Assembly (NCBI RefSeq): GCF_001446935.1
Contig: NZ_LKKK01000001.1
Span: 806,001 to 870,000 of the forward strand
Direction of reading: 5' to 3'
DNA: 64,000 nt
Origin: Pseudomonas sp. TTU2014-080ASC
GTDB lineage: Bacteria > Pseudomonadota > Gammaproteobacteria > Pseudomonadales > Pseudomonadaceae
The notes below the pieces were generated by a model that made no database searches, had not been told where the DNA came from, and worked only from the letters and a program-made list of their open reading frames with translations. Positions 35,566 to 44,126 of the stretch are shown here, piece after piece; positions within the stretch are counted from its first letter, which is position 1, and each line of letters opens with the position of its first letter. The position numbers and the translations under genes were made by a program.

Positions 35566-37011
35566 ATGAATCTGTCCACCCGTATTCTTCCCCTCGTCAC
35601 TGCCGTTAGCGTTATTTGTACACTCACCCTGCCAGCCAGTGTGCTGGCCGCCCCTGCAACCCCCAGCCAAACAACCCAAAGTGAAGAACAAGCGTTCAAG
35701 GCGCTGGTAAGCGATGCCTATTTGTACGCCTACCCGCTGGTCACTATGGATGCCACCATGCGTCAGGCCGTCAATACGCCTGACGCTACCAGCATCCCCC
35801 GCCGCGCTCCGGTCAATCAGTTCGCGCATTACCGCTCCTATCCGGATGCCGAGGCCAAAGAGGTGGTGCGCTTTAACTTCGACACCCTGTACTCCCTGGC
35901 CTGGCTCGATACCGCTAAAGAGCCCGTCATCCTCAGCCTGCCAGACAGCAAAGGCCGCTACTACCTGGCACCGTTGATGGACATGTGGACCGATGTATTT
36001 GCCGTGCCCGGCACCCGCACCACCGGCAACCAAGCTGGCCACTACGCAATCACCGCGCCAGGCTGGGAAGGCAAACTGCCGGACGGTGTGGAGCAGATCA
36101 AAGCGCCCACCTCGATGGTCTGGCTGCTTACCCGCACGCAGACCAATGGTCCTGCGGACTATGCCAACGTGCATGCCTTCCAGGACCAACTGAAGCTCAC
36201 CCCGCTCAGTGCCTGGGGCAGCGACTACACACCGCCCACCGGTTTGCCCGTACGCAAAGACCCGAATGATCAGATCGCCCCGCAGAAAGTGGTCAACTCA
36301 ATGGATGGCGTTCAACTGCTGACGCGCTTTGCCGAACTGCTGAAAGTTTATCCACCCCATGCCAACGACTACCCCATCCTGCATCGTCTGCGGGCTCTGG
36401 GGATCGAGCCGGGCAAGGACTTCGACACCAGCCGCTTTACCCCCGCACAGCTCGAAATCATTCGTGGCGTAGCCAAGTCCAGCCAGGAAGACATCGTCAA
36501 AGCCATCAGCAACGCCTCGATTGGCAAGGTGAAAAACGGCTGGAACTGGTCTGATGATCTGGGCGTCTACGGCACCCGCTACCGCACCCGAGCACTTGTC
36601 GCCCTGGCCGGGCTGGGGGCCAACCTGCCGGAAGATGCGATCTACCCGAATGGTTTTGCCGATGCAGACGGTAAGCCTTACTCAGGCCAGAACAACTATG
36701 TCCTGCACTTTGAAAAGAGCCAGCTACCTCCGGCTGACGCCTTCTGGTCGCTGACCATGTACGACAACATGGGCTTTCAGATCGCCAACCCGATCAACCG
36801 TTTTGCCCTCAGCAGCCACGACAAGCTCACCTATAACAGCGACGGCTCCCTTGACCTGTATCTGCAACACGCAGCGCCGGGCAAAGACAAAGAAAGCAAC
36901 TGGCTGCCAGCCCCTGAAGGCAACTTCCAACTGACCCTGCGCCTGTACTCTCCGCGCGCTGAAGTGCTGCGCGGCGAATGGGTACCGCCTGCCGTCCGTA
37001 AGACCAACTGA
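35566..37011 (+). CDS. Exported DUF1254/DUF1214 protein (first of tandem pair)
   Basis: A 481-residue protein with a clear Sec signal peptide (cut after ASVLA-A, about residue 28). The DUF1254 part carries YLYAYPLVTMDATMRQAVN, VRFNFDTLYSLAWLD and MDMWTDVFAVPGTRTTGNQ. The C-terminal DUF1214 part carries AFWSLTMYDNMGFQIANPIN and SLDLYLQHAAPGKDKESNWL. Function of the family is unknown. It is likely periplasmic. The second copy follows 16 bp later, clearly related but diverged. Confidence 0.9.
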   Translation: MNLSTRILPLVTAVSVICTLTLPASVLAAPATPSQTTQSEEQAFKALVSDAYLYAYPLVTMDATMRQAVNTPDATSIPRRAPVNQFAHYRSYPDAEAKEVVRFNFDTLYSLAWLDTAKEPVILSLPDSKGRYYLAPLMDMWTDVFAVPGTRTTGNQAGHYAITAPGWEGKLPDGVEQIKAPTSMVWLLTRTQTNGPADYANVHAFQDQLKLTPLSAWGSDYTPPTGLPVRKDPNDQIAPQKVVNSMDGVQLLTRFAELLKVYPPHANDYPILHRLRALGIEPGKDFDTSRFTPAQLEIIRGVAKSSQEDIVKAISNASIGKVKNGWNWSDDLGVYGTRYRTRALVALAGLGANLPEDAIYPNGFADADGKPYSGQNNYVLHFEKSQLPPADAFWSLTMYDNMGFQIANPINRFALSSHDKLTYNSDGSLDLYLQHAAPGKDKESNWLPAPEGNFQLTLRLYSPRAEVLRGEWVPPAVRKTN

Positions 37012-37027
37012 ACAGGAAAGCAGAGAA

Positions 37028-38419
37028 ATGGATATGAAAAAAACACTGCTCAGCACTGCACTTATGCTCGCCACCAGCGTACCTGTATTTGCACAAGCGG
37101 ATATGACGCCTGAAGAAATCCAGGAAATCGCCCGGGATGCCTATATCTATGCATACCCTCTGGTAATCATGCAGATCACCCGCGATGTTGCTACCAACGT
37201 GGCCAAGCCCACCGGCTTACGGGGGCCAGTCAACCAGTTTGCGCATGCCAGAGCCTTCCCGGATCACACCTTCACCGACGTAGTCAGACCTAACGCCGAT
37301 ACGCTCTATAGCGCACTGACTTTCGACGTCAGTAAAGAACCGCTGCTGATCGAAATACCGGAAGCCGGTGATCGCTACTACATGCTCACCATGCAAGATT
37401 GGTGGACCGATGTATTTGCCGCGCCGGGCACTCGCACCACCGGTAATGCACAGCAAAAAATCGCCATTGTCGGCCCCAATTGGAGCGGCAAACTCCCATC
37501 CGGGGTTCACACCTATCACAGCCCAACCAACGACGGCCTGATCATTGGTCGCACCAAAACCAACGGAAAAGCTGACTATCCAGCAGTACACAGCTTTCAA
37601 AACGGCTTACGCGCCTACCCGCTGAGTGCAGATGGCAAAAGCTACACAGCCCCTTCTGGACAGGTGAATCCTGAACTGGATATGTCTGCGCCACCAGAGC
37701 AAGTCGAGAAAATGCCTGCCGAAGCGTTTTTTGCAAGCTTCGCAGAGTTGCTCAAGCGAAACGCGCCGCACGCAACGGACTACCCGATGCTAGACAGAAT
37801 GCAGCGCATCGGGCTGATTCCCGGGCAACCGTTTGAATTCAACAAACTCTCAGCCGAGGTCCAAAAGGCTCTGCGTGCTGCCCCCGCCGAAGCGCTGCCA
37901 ATGATCAAAGCTGCGTTCCGCGACTCTGGGGTAAAGGCCAATGGCTGGAGCACCAACCTGACGGCTATCGGCACCTACGGTACTGACTACCTGCGCCGGG
38001 CTGGCGTGGCCTACGCGGGACTGGGTGCCAACGTGGTTGAAGATGCGATTTACCCAAGCGCCTATACCGACAGCGAAGGCAAACCGCTGCAAAGTGACAA
38101 ACGCTACGTGATTCACTTCCCAGCTGATCAGTTGCCGCCAGTCCGAGGTTTTTGGTCACTGACCATGTACGACGAGCGCCAGCTGTTCACCGCCAACCCG
38201 ATCGAGCGCTTCGCCATTGGCGACCGCGACAATCTCAAGCTCAATCCGGACGGTTCGCTGGATCTTTACATCCAGCGTGAAGCGCCTGAAAAGGACAAGC
38301 AGTCCAACTGGCTGCCGGCTCCGGCCAGCGGGAACTTCAGTATGAACATGCGTCTGTACTGGCCGAAAAGCCCGGCACTGACCGGCAAATGGACGCCTCC
38401 GCAGGTGAAGGCGCTCTAA
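37028..38419 (+). CDS. Exported DUF1254/DUF1214 protein (second of tandem pair)
   Basis: A 463-residue paralogue of the preceding gene with its own signal peptide (MDMKKTLLSTALMLATSVPV, cut near FAQA). It shares the motifs YIYAYPLVIM, VVRPNADTLYSALTFD, WWTDVFAAPGTRTTGNAQ, GFWSLTMYDERQLF and SLDLYIQREAPEKDKQSNWL. The two probably arose by tandem duplication long ago. A strong bidirectional terminator follows. No enzyme activity is assigned to the family. Confidence 0.9.
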   Translation: MDMKKTLLSTALMLATSVPVFAQADMTPEEIQEIARDAYIYAYPLVIMQITRDVATNVAKPTGLRGPVNQFAHARAFPDHTFTDVVRPNADTLYSALTFDVSKEPLLIEIPEAGDRYYMLTMQDWWTDVFAAPGTRTTGNAQQKIAIVGPNWSGKLPSGVHTYHSPTNDGLIIGRTKTNGKADYPAVHSFQNGLRAYPLSADGKSYTAPSGQVNPELDMSAPPEQVEKMPAEAFFASFAELLKRNAPHATDYPMLDRMQRIGLIPGQPFEFNKLSAEVQKALRAAPAEALPMIKAAFRDSGVKANGWSTNLTAIGTYGTDYLRRAGVAYAGLGANVVEDAIYPSAYTDSEGKPLQSDKRYVIHFPADQLPPVRGFWSLTMYDERQLFTANPIERFAIGDRDNLKLNPDGSLDLYIQREAPEKDKQSNWLPAPASGNFSMNMRLYWPKSPALTGKWTPPQVKAL

Positions 38420-38427
38420 GCCACCAA

Positions 38428-38461
38428 CAAGCCCCGGCACCTGCCGGGGCTTGTGCTTTTT
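38428..38461. terminator. Bidirectional intrinsic terminator
   Basis: CAAGCCCCGGC (38428-38438) pairs perfectly with GCCGGGGCTTG (38443-38453), followed by TGCTTTTTA. It separates the second DUF1254 gene from the convergent PhoH-family gene. Confidence 0.88.
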
Positions 38462-39851
38462 ACATATGACTTTCCGCGTACTCCGCCAGAATCGAGCGCG
38501 GTACACCTTGCAAGGTGATATGCACGCCGTGCTCAAAGTCCTTAAAGCGTTCAGTTAGGTAAGTCAGCCCTGAGCTTGGTGCAGACAGATACGGCGTATC
38601 AATTTGCGCCAGGTTACCCAAGCAGATCACCTTGGAACCGTTACCGGCACGGGTGATGATAGTTTTCATCTGGTGCGGCGTGAGGTTCTGACACTCGTCG
38701 ATCAGGATCAGACTCTGCTGGAAGCTACGGCCACGGATGTAGTTAAGGGATTTGAACTGCAACGGCACCTTCTGCAGGATGTAATCCACGCTGCCGTGGG
38801 TGTTCTCATCATCCAGGTGCAGCGCCTCCAGGTTATCGGTGATCGCCCCGAGCCAAGGCTCCATCTTCTCGGCCTCAGTGCCTGGCAAAAAGCCGATTTC
38901 CTGATCCAGCCCCTGCACACTGCGCGTTGCGATAATGCGCCGGTAGCGTTTGGTCACCATGGTCTGCTCAATGGCTGCGGCGAGCGCCAGAATGGTTTTA
39001 CCCGACCCCGCTGCGCCCGACAGGTTGACCAGATGAATATCCGGATCGAGCAAGGCATACAGCGCCAGCGCCTGATAAATATCCCGGGGTTTCAGGCCCC
39101 AGGCTTCCTGATGTAACAACGGCTCCTGATGCAGATCGAGAATGGTCATCTCGCCGTTTTCGATGCCTTTAATCCAGCCCACAAAGCCTTGTTCGTCGAG
39201 GATAAATTCATTGACGTGCACAGCAGGCAAGTTGTCAGTGAGCTGCACCTTGTGCCACGTACGCCCGTGGCCCTGACGGGTTTCCACTTTACTGACGCGG
39301 TCCCAGAATGAGCCTTCCATATCGTGGTAGCCCTGGGACAGCAAAGACACGTCATCCACCAACTGATCGGTGTGGTAATCCTCGGAGTTGATGCCACAAG
39401 CCCGCGCTTTCAGGCGCATGTTGATGTCTTTAGTCACCAGCACCACGTTGAGGCCGGGGCGGTGTGATTTGAGCTCAACCAGTTGGTTGATGATGCGGTT
39501 GTCGTTGAGGTCTTCCGGCAGCCAGGTCACCGGGGCTGCGCTTTTGCTCATGAGAATCGACAGAAAGCCACAAGGGCCACTCTTGTCACGCTGAATGGCA
39601 ACGCCGTGCTCCACTTCCTCCGGCGATGCACTGCCAAGAATCTTGTCGATCAGGCGAATGGCCTGACGGCACTCAGCCGCCACACCTTGTTTACCGCTTT
39701 TGAGTTTGTCCAGCTCCTCCAGCACCGTCATCGGAATAGCGACATGGTGTTCTTCAAAATTCAGCAAGGCGTTCGGATCGTGGATCAGCACATTGGTATC
39801 GAGGGCATACAGGGTTGGAGCGGTAGACTTGCGGCGTCCATGGTCATCCAT
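38460..39851 (-). CDS. PhoH-family ATPase with N-terminal PIN domain
   Basis: A 463-residue protein of the PhoH2 (PIN-PhoH) type. The PIN nuclease domain opens LYALDTNVLIHDPNALLNFE and includes TVLEELDKLKSGKQG and VTKDINMRLKARACGI, with the acidic residues expected of PIN enzymes. The PhoH ATPase has Walker A GAAGSGKTILALAAA and Walker B LILIDECQNLTPHQMK. Homologues unwind and cut RNA. The start at 39851 (MDDHGRRKSTAPTL) has AGAAGG upstream; an ATG six codons earlier would overlap that site. Confidence 0.92.
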   Translation of the reverse strand: MDDHGRRKSTAPTLYALDTNVLIHDPNALLNFEEHHVAIPMTVLEELDKLKSGKQGVAAECRQAIRLIDKILGSASPEEVEHGVAIQRDKSGPCGFLSILMSKSAAPVTWLPEDLNDNRIINQLVELKSHRPGLNVVLVTKDINMRLKARACGINSEDYHTDQLVDDVSLLSQGYHDMEGSFWDRVSKVETRQGHGRTWHKVQLTDNLPAVHVNEFILDEQGFVGWIKGIENGEMTILDLHQEPLLHQEAWGLKPRDIYQALALYALLDPDIHLVNLSGAAGSGKTILALAAAIEQTMVTKRYRRIIATRSVQGLDQEIGFLPGTEAEKMEPWLGAITDNLEALHLDDENTHGSVDYILQKVPLQFKSLNYIRGRSFQQSLILIDECQNLTPHQMKTIITRAGNGSKVICLGNLAQIDTPYLSAPSSGLTYLTERFKDFEHGVHITLQGVPRSILAEYAESHM

Positions 39852-40274
39852 ACTCGAGCACCTTCTCATTGTGGCCAGGCGGTACAGCTCACGACTGCAC
39901 CGAAAAAGGCCGCCAAACGCTCAACCAGAGATTGAGAACAGGCAGAAATGTGAAGGCCAATGGCCGCCACCTGTCTGCAGGGTTCGGCGGTCTTGAATGA
40001 CTAATTACTCCAAAAAAAGTGACAGAAAAATGTTTTTTTGAGGTTTTCCCTATTTATTTGTCGACACGACAATTGACCCTTGGCGTCGCTAAAAATGAGG
40101 TCTACATTCAATAGTCCTACCGGGCGAAAATTAACGCCCAAACTCGCTGCAACCCTTCTGTATCGCCCGACTTAAACGGCCTATTACATCCGACTATCCA
40201 TCTAATCGCCCTGATAGGTGGTTTCAACCGTGCACACCTTCTAGAATCGGCCGGGTATCTTAAGGAGCCTGCTT
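39852..40274. other. 423-bp divergent intergenic region, AT-rich core
   Basis: Lies between the PhoH-family gene (minus) and yaaA (plus). The part at about 40005-40060 is strikingly A/T-rich with A7 and T7 runs. TTGTCG (40058-40063) / CGACAA (40067-40072) form an inverted repeat that could be an operator. No gene, RNA or repeat was recognised. Promoters for both flanking genes are expected here. Confidence 0.5.
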
Positions 40275-41054
40275 ATGTTGATGGTGATTTCCCCGGCCAA
40301 AACCCTCGATTACGAAACCGCGCCGGTGACTCAACGCTTTACCCAGCCGGAACATCTGGACCACTCACAGGAATTGATCGAGCAGCTGCGCGAGCTGAGC
40401 CCGGCTCAGATCGCTGAGTTGATGCATCTCTCCGACAAGCTCGCTGGCCTGAATGCCGCCCGCTTTGGCAGCTGGGAGCGTCCGTTCAACCCATCCAATG
40501 CCAAACAGGCCCTGCTGGCCTTTAAAGGCGACGTGTACACCGGCCTGAATGCCGAAGATTTCAGTGAAGACGATTTCGACTTTGCCCAAACTCACCTGCG
40601 CATGCTCTCCGGACTGTACGGCCTGCTGCGTCCGCTGGACCTGATGCAGCCTTACCGCCTGGAAATGGGCACCAAGTTTGCCAACCACAAAGGCAAGAAC
40701 CTCTACGAGTTCTGGGGCGAGCAAATCAGCGGCTGGCTGAATGAAGCACTGGCAGCCCAAGGTGATGATGTACTGCTCAACCTGGCCTCCAACGAATACT
40801 TCAGCGCGGTTAAACGCAAAGCCCTGAACGCCCGGATCATCGACACCGAGTTCAAGGACCTGAAAAACGGCCAGTACAAGATCATCAGCTTCTACGCCAA
40901 AAAGGCCCGCGGTCTGATGGCCCGCTATGTGATCAAAGAGCGCCTGACCAACCCGGAAAAACTCAAGGACTTTAACCTCAACGGTTATTACTACAGCCCT
41001 GAGCAGTCCAAGCCTGATAGTCTGGTGTTCCTGCGCGACCACCCCGAGGACTGA
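40275..41054 (+). CDS. yaaA: Peroxide stress protein YaaA
   Basis: A 259-residue cytoplasmic DUF328 protein. Characteristic sequence: [91 protein letters not shown] and [19 protein letters not shown]. In E. coli YaaA lowers free iron and DNA damage under hydrogen peroxide. AAGGAG lies 5-10 bases upstream of ATG. The next gene starts 3 bp after its stop, suggesting joint transcription. Confidence 0.96.
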   Translation: MLMVISPAKTLDYETAPVTQRFTQPEHLDHSQELIEQLRELSPAQIAELMHLSDKLAGLNAARFGSWERPFNPSNAKQALLAFKGDVYTGLNAEDFSEDDFDFAQTHLRMLSGLYGLLRPLDLMQPYRLEMGTKFANHKGKNLYEFWGEQISGWLNEALAAQGDDVLLNLASNEYFSAVKRKALNARIIDTEFKDLKNGQYKIISFYAKKARGLMARYVIKERLTNPEKLKDFNLNGYYYSPEQSKPDSLVFLRDHPED

Positions 41055-41057
41055 TGC

Positions 41058-41522
41058 ATGCTGTTCGGCGCGTTCCTGCTGCTGTGCTGGCTGATATTAC
41101 TGATTCGCTACCCGGCCAAGGCGCTGCCGATTTCACTCGGCGCGCTGGCTGGGCTGGGGCTGGTTGCCAGCTGGGTGCTGTGGCAAGAATCGCGGGACAA
41201 TCATCAGCTCTCGCGCCTGCAAGTGAACTTGAACTACGCGCCGGACAGCTGTCCGGCCGACCGGCCACTGGCGTTTGAGCTGAAGAACGACAGTAACGCT
41301 GCTGTACACGAACTGCACTGGGAAATCGCCGCCTATCGCCCCGGTGAAACAGTCAACCTGGCTCAACGCCTGTACGACACCCCGCGCTACACCGGTCCTG
41401 GTGATCTGCCGCCCGGAGAGAGCTGGAGCACCTGCCTGCCCTTGCCTACGCTACGCAGCGGCTACCGTCCAAGCACCTTGGAGTTTCGCGCTGAACGCCT
41501 GCAGGGCACCTTCACCTATTAA
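41058..41522 (+). CDS. Small membrane-anchored protein of unknown function
   Basis: A 154-residue protein. Two hydrophobic segments (LFGAFLLLCWLILLIRY and ALPISLGALAGLGLVASWVL) are followed by a soluble domain of about 110 residues, probably periplasmic, with two cysteines (DSCPADRP and WSTCLPLP) that could form a disulfide. I do not recognise the family with certainty. Placed between yaaA and an SDR on the same strand with small gaps. Confidence 0.75.
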   Translation: MLFGAFLLLCWLILLIRYPAKALPISLGALAGLGLVASWVLWQESRDNHQLSRLQVNLNYAPDSCPADRPLAFELKNDSNAAVHELHWEIAAYRPGETVNLAQRLYDTPRYTGPGDLPPGESWSTCLPLPTLRSGYRPSTLEFRAERLQGTFTY

Positions 41523-41550
41523 TAACGATTAACAAGAACAGGAGTCTGCC

Positions 41551-42381
41551 ATGCCACAACCCAGCGTACTGATCACCGGATGTTCCAGCGGTATTGGCCG
41601 CGCACTTGCTGACGCATTCAAACAGGCGGGTTATCAGGTCTGGGCTACGGCTCGCAAAGCGGAAGATGTTGCTGCACTCGAGGCCGCCGGTTTTCACAGT
41701 GCGCAACTGGACGTGAATGACGGCCTGGCATTGGGTGAGTTGGCCGAACGCCTGAAAAGCGAAATCGGCGGGCTGGATGTGCTGATCAACAACGCCGGCT
41801 TCGGTGCCATGGGGCCGTTGTTGGATGGTGGCGTTGAGGCCATGCGCAAGCAGTTCGAGACCAACGTGTTCTCCATCATCGGCGTGACCCGCGCGATGTT
41901 CCCGCTGCTGCGTCAGAACAAGGGCCTGGTGGTGAATATCGGCAGTATTTCTTCGGTGCTGATCACCCCATTTGCCGGCACTTACTGCGCCTCCAAAGCA
42001 GCTGTCGCCGCACTCACTGGCTCGCTGCGTATGGAGCTGGCGCCTTTTGGCGTCGAGGTGATGGAAGTACAGCCTGGTGCGATTGAGTCCAGCTTCGGTG
42101 CCAATGCGACCCAGCAAGCTGAGCAATTGATTGATGAAGCCTCACCCTGGTGGCCGATTCGCGACGGCATCCGCGCCCGCGCGATGGCCTCGCAGGACAA
42201 CCCAACGCCCGCAACTGAATTCGCCCAAAAGCTACTGCGCGAAGTGCAGAAAAAGCCCCGCGCCCGCCGCGTGCGAATCGGCAACGGCAGCCGCGCCCTG
42301 CCGTTTCTGGTCAGTTTGCTGCCGCTGGGGCTGCTTGAAGGCATGATGAAAAAACGCTTCGGTCTGAACCGGTCACTGTAA
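41551..42381 (+). CDS. Short-chain dehydrogenase/reductase
   Basis: A 276-residue classical SDR. The cofactor motif is TGCSSGIGRAL, then DVLINNAGFGAMGPL, catalytic serine in NIGSISSVL, and the Y-x-x-x-K pair in YCASKAAVAALT. The substrate is unknown. An AGGAG ribosome site precedes the ATG. The next gene starts 3 bp after its stop. Confidence 0.92.
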   Translation: MPQPSVLITGCSSGIGRALADAFKQAGYQVWATARKAEDVAALEAAGFHSAQLDVNDGLALGELAERLKSEIGGLDVLINNAGFGAMGPLLDGGVEAMRKQFETNVFSIIGVTRAMFPLLRQNKGLVVNIGSISSVLITPFAGTYCASKAAVAALTGSLRMELAPFGVEVMEVQPGAIESSFGANATQQAEQLIDEASPWWPIRDGIRARAMASQDNPTPATEFAQKLLREVQKKPRARRVRIGNGSRALPFLVSLLPLGLLEGMMKKRFGLNRSL

Positions 42382-42384
42382 CGG

Positions 42385-42765
42385 ATGACTCAGCCAACTT
42401 TGCGTAACGTCGTTATCAGCCACCTCGCCATTGGCGGTGTGGTCGGCGCAATTGTGCTCAATCTACTGCTGCGCACCTTCGTCAAACTCGGCGGAGTGGT
42501 CGCTACTGTTGCTGCTGCGGCGCTAGTGGCAGCAGGCATGGCGCTGTGGTTTCGCTGGCGTGAACAACGGCCGATGCAATCCGGCGAACGCTGGCGCTTG
42601 CTGGGTTTATACAGCGGGATTCTCGGCATGCTGTATCTCGGTCTGCTGGGCATGATGACGCTCAAAGAAGACCCGAGCCCCATGGGCACGCTGATCTTCG
42701 GCCTGCATTACTTCTGTTATCCGCTTTTAGCGTGGTTGTTTACCCGCCCCGGCGATCCGCAGTAG
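42385..42765 (+). CDS. Small four-helix membrane protein, unknown
   Basis: A 126-residue protein with four hydrophobic segments: IGGVVGAIVLNLLLRTFV, VATVAAAALVAAGMALWF, LGLYSGILGMLYLGLLGM and FGLHYFCYPLLAWLF. I do not recognise the family. The position 3 bp after the SDR stop and just before a strong terminator supports it as the last gene of the yaaA-led run. Confidence 0.7.
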   Translation: MTQPTLRNVVISHLAIGGVVGAIVLNLLLRTFVKLGGVVATVAAAALVAAGMALWFRWREQRPMQSGERWRLLGLYSGILGMLYLGLLGMMTLKEDPSPMGTLIFGLHYFCYPLLAWLFTRPGDPQ

Positions 42766-42767
42766 TA

Positions 42768-42798
42768 AAAAAGGGCGTCCTATATGGACGCCCTTTTT
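42768..42798. terminator. Bidirectional intrinsic terminator
   Basis: AAAAAGGGCGTCC (42768-42780) pairs perfectly with GGACGCCCTTTTT (42786-42798) around the loop TATAT. A- and T-runs at both edges suit both the small membrane-protein gene and the converging gluconate dehydrogenase operon. Confidence 0.93.
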
Positions 42799-42801
42799 GC
42801 C

Positions 42802-44115
42802 TCAAGGCTCTTCGACTCCCGTGGTATCGCTGATCAGCGACTCTGGCTTCAACGGCGGTTGCGGCTGGCTGCGCAGCTTCGCCACCTGCCTGGCACTCAC
42901 GCTGCCCGCCTGATTCCCCCAACTGGTGCGGATAAAGCTGACCACATCCGCCACCTGCTGGTCGGTCATACGCCAGGCAAACGGCGGCATGGTGAAGGTC
43001 GACGGTGCCGTATGGGTTGCAGGCAAGGTCGCGCCCTCCAGCACGATATGGATCAGCGACGTGGCATCCTCACTCTGTACCACCGGGTTACCCGCCAGCG
43101 CCGGGAATACCCGCTGATAGCCTTTACCATCGGTACGGTGACAGGCCGCGCAGCTGTCCACATACAGCGCCGCGCCAGTTTTGCTGTCGTCCCCTGTCCA
43201 CAATGCGCTGGCGACTTTCGCGTCCTCTTTGAACGGTGGGTCGTCATCATTCACCGCAGGCAGACTTTTCAGGTAACGGGCAATCGCGGTCAGGTCAGCA
43301 TCGGTCAGGTATTGCAGGCTGTGCACAACCACATCGCTCATGCCACCGAATACCGCGCTTGTGTCGCTGCGACCGGTCTTCATAAAGGCCACCAGCTGCT
43401 CTTCACTCCAGCTGCCGAGGCCGTCCTTGTGATCGCCGCGCAGGCTCTTGGCGATCCAGCCTTCCAGCGGTGCGCTGCCGGACAGGAACTCACTGCCTTC
43501 AGCATCGCTCAGGGCCTTCTCCTGCATGGTCAGTGCCCGTGGCGTGTGGCAGGCACCGCAGTGGCCGAGACCTTCGACCAGATAAGCTCCGCGCTCGATC
43601 ACCGGATCTTTGCCTGCCGCATCTGCGACCTTGACCTCCGGTGCAAACAGCCCACGCCAGATCGCCAGCGGCCAACGCATGCTCAGTGGCCACGGGATGT
43701 CGCTTGCTTGGTTCTTTTGCTCAACCGGTTCAACACCGTGCATAAAGTAGGCATACATCGCTTTCATATCGGCATCTGTCACCCGCGCATAGGACGGGTA
43801 AGGCATGGCCGGATACAGGGTGGTTCCGTCTTTGGCGATGCCCTGACGCACTGCCCGTTCGAAGTCCTCGTAGCTGTATTCACCGATACCGGTGCTGTGG
43901 GGCGTGATGTTGGTGGAGTAGAGAATTCCGATGGGGGTTTCCATGGGCAGGCCACCGGCGAATGGCTTGCCACCCTTAGCGGTATGACAGGCCACGCAGT
44001 CACCGGCACGGGCCAGGTATTCGCCCTGTTTGATCAGCTCGGCATCCGCGCCTTCGGCGGCGTACAGACAGCCACTGGCGAGCAGGCCGAGGGCTGCAAT
44101 CAACGTCGTTTTCAT
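42802..44115 (-). CDS. Gluconate 2-dehydrogenase cytochrome c subunit (three-haem)
   Basis: A 437-residue periplasmic cytochrome. Three CxxCH haem sites are visible: DCVACHTAKGG, HCGACHTPRALT and SCAACHRTDGKGY. The start at 44115 (MKTTLIAALGLLASGC) has AAGGAG 7 bases upstream. The signal sequence contains LASGC, so it could be a lipoprotein, or be cut at YAA-E. It passes electrons from the FAD subunit to the respiratory chain. Last gene of the subunit 3 - FAD subunit - cytochrome set, as with PA2264-PA2266 of P. aeruginosa. Confidence 0.92.
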   Translation of the reverse strand: MKTTLIAALGLLASGCLYAAEGADAELIKQGEYLARAGDCVACHTAKGGKPFAGGLPMETPIGILYSTNITPHSTGIGEYSYEDFERAVRQGIAKDGTTLYPAMPYPSYARVTDADMKAMYAYFMHGVEPVEQKNQASDIPWPLSMRWPLAIWRGLFAPEVKVADAAGKDPVIERGAYLVEGLGHCGACHTPRALTMQEKALSDAEGSEFLSGSAPLEGWIAKSLRGDHKDGLGSWSEEQLVAFMKTGRSDTSAVFGGMSDVVVHSLQYLTDADLTAIARYLKSLPAVNDDDPPFKEDAKVASALWTGDDSKTGAALYVDSCAACHRTDGKGYQRVFPALAGNPVVQSEDATSLIHIVLEGATLPATHTAPSTFTMPPFAWRMTDQQVADVVSFIRTSWGNQAGSVSARQVAKLRSQPQPPLKPESLISDTTGVEEP

Positions 44116-44126
44116 GCGCATGCTCC

